From the NCBI RefSeq assembly GCF_014145615.1, contig NZ_JACIVH010000059.1, forward strand, positions 62,001-126,000: 64,000 bases of DNA. Reading direction: 5' to 3'. Of this stretch, positions 63,418 through 64,000 are shown piece after piece. The notes below the pieces were generated by a model. The model searched no databases. It had not been told where the DNA came from and saw nothing but the letters and a program-made list of their open reading frames with translations. The first letter of the stretch is position 1. The number at the start of each line of letters is the position of its first letter. The translations under genes were made by a program, and so were the position numbers. This DNA is from Limosilactobacillus balticus (GTDB lineage Bacteria; Bacillota; Bacilli; Lactobacillales; Lactobacillaceae).

Positions 63418-64000
63418 TAGATGTTCCCTCCCAGGCAATTGGAATATTATTTATTCGTAGTTCTTTAAGATATGCTGCTAAAAAGCGACTAGCGACAGTT
63501 GACTGTTTTCCGCTGACTGCTGTTATTGTCACGCGAAAAACGAGCGCACCGTCTGGGGTAACGACTGGACCCACAATGACTGGCTTTAACTGTAGTGCTT
63601 TTGTTTGTGGTACTAGTTTTTTATTAACTTGCGTAACAATTTCTTCTACCTTGCTAAGAGGGGTCTTCGAAGTAATCCGAATATCAACGTTGCTAACCAT
63701 ATTATTTCGTGAAAGATTTTGAACAATAGTAATATTACGGTTAGGAATAAAATTAAGTGTCCCATCGGAACTAGTAACTTGTGTGGTACGAATTCCAAGT
63801 GCAGTTACTGTTCCTTTGATTTGCCCAATTTGGACAGTGTCGCCAACGTCTAATTGTTGCTCAAGTAGGATGAAAAATCCAGTCACAATATCACTAACAA
63901 GGCTTTGAGCACCAAGCCCTAATGCTAAACTAAAAATTCCGGCTCCAGCTATCAGAGTACCCACTGGAACGCCAATTTCTGATAATACAGCGTACAATAA
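63407..64000 (-). CDS. MscS-family mechanosensitive channel, N-terminus beyond the right edge
   Basis: The C-terminal 197 residues or so of a small-conductance mechanosensitive channel. The pore helix GVPVGTLIAGAGIFSLALGLGAQSLVSDIVTGFFILLEQQLDVGD is characteristic (GAGIFSLALGLGAQ is the TM3 glycine/alanine pattern), followed by the beta domain VTALGIRTTQVTSSDGTLNFIPNRNI and the C-terminal alpha/beta domain. The frame is open at the edge, so the upstream membrane helices lie outside the window. Co-transcribed with the Cof phosphatase. Confidence 0.92.
   Translation of the reverse strand, partial: LLYAVLSEIGVPVGTLIAGAGIFSLALGLGAQSLVSDIVTGFFILLEQQLDVGDTVQIGQIKGTVTALGIRTTQVTSSDGTLNFIPNRNITIVQNLSRNNMVSNVDIRITSKTPLSKVEEIVTQVNKKLVPQTKALQLKPVIVGPVVTPDGALVFRVTITAVSGKQSTVASRFLAAYLKELRINNIPIAWEGTSNEY

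Noticed and set aside
1-64000. CRISPR arrays, insertion sequences, prophage, tRNA or rRNA genes
   Set aside because: No regularly spaced repeats, transposase-like frames or structural RNA genes were seen by eye. A tRNA or repeat scan would be needed to exclude weak cases.

Overview
The window looks like a chromosome segment of a low-GC, Gram-positive lactic acid bacterium, most likely Limosilactobacillus (Lactobacillus) reuteri or a close relative. This rests on AT-rich DNA, AGGAGG-type ribosome binding sites, frequent GTG/TTG starts, T-box leaders and Firmicutes gene orders (valS/folC/radC/mreBCD, mutSL-ruvAB-yajC, alaS-ireB-ruvX-yrzB, trxA/yslB/murI-rdgB-yfcE). It is mostly core chromosome with a few accessory insertions. 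No phage, insertion sequence, CRISPR array, rRNA or tRNA gene was recognised.

Layout. 1-3300: yueI-like partial gene, a small membrane protein, a VOC protein plus membrane protein pair behind an operator-like palindrome, and yaaA. 3332-7109 (minus): glutamate decarboxylase operon gadB-gadC followed by a second glutamate racemase. 7562-9631: AzgA-type purine permease, then rpsD with a structured leader. 10022-14338: ezrA, then cysteine desulfurase and thiI for tRNA thiolation. 14346-17319: T-box and valS. 17602-24879: a respiratory block, cydABDC plus type II NADH dehydrogenase, lying between valS and folC. 24982-29661: folC, radC-like gene, mreBCD. 29671-32313: T-box leader with a second partial T-box module, then an amino-acid ABC transporter. 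32517-36817: two M16-type proteins, rodZ-like gene, pgsA. 36943-41137: cinA, recA (with LexA-like box), rny. 41298-51714: mutS, mutL, ruvA, ruvB, a divergent tRNA-guanine transglycosylase homologue, yajC, nrnA-like, DEAD-box helicase. 51734-59328: T-box alaS, ireB-ruvX-yrzB, cvpA-mutS2, trxA. 59383-64000: yslB-like (minus), murI-rdgB-yfcE-cbpB-like, and on the minus strand a mechanosensitive channel (cut by the right edge) overlapping a Cof-type phosphatase.

How the genes work together. GadB consumes a cytoplasmic proton while making GABA, GadC exchanges GABA for glutamate, and the third gene interconverts L- and D-glutamate; together they look like an acid-resistance unit tied to the glutamate pool. 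Ndh and CydAB can form a minimal respiratory chain once heme and a quinone are available, and CydDC is needed to assemble CydAB. Cysteine desulfurase supplies sulfur to ThiI. MutS/MutL, RuvAB, RecA, CinA, RuvX and MutS2 give a DNA-maintenance theme, and MreBCD, RodZ-like, PgsA, EzrA and MurI an envelope theme.

Most unusual: (i) the amino-acid transporter leader, where a complete T-box is followed by a second module that keeps the pre-T-box hairpin, T-box and terminator but has no Stem I; (ii) the Tgt homologue after ruvB, which keeps the zinc site and aspartates but has lost the base-recognition motifs, with no queA beside it; (iii) the racemase paralogue inside the gad operon, with a hairpin plus T-run between gadB and gadC.
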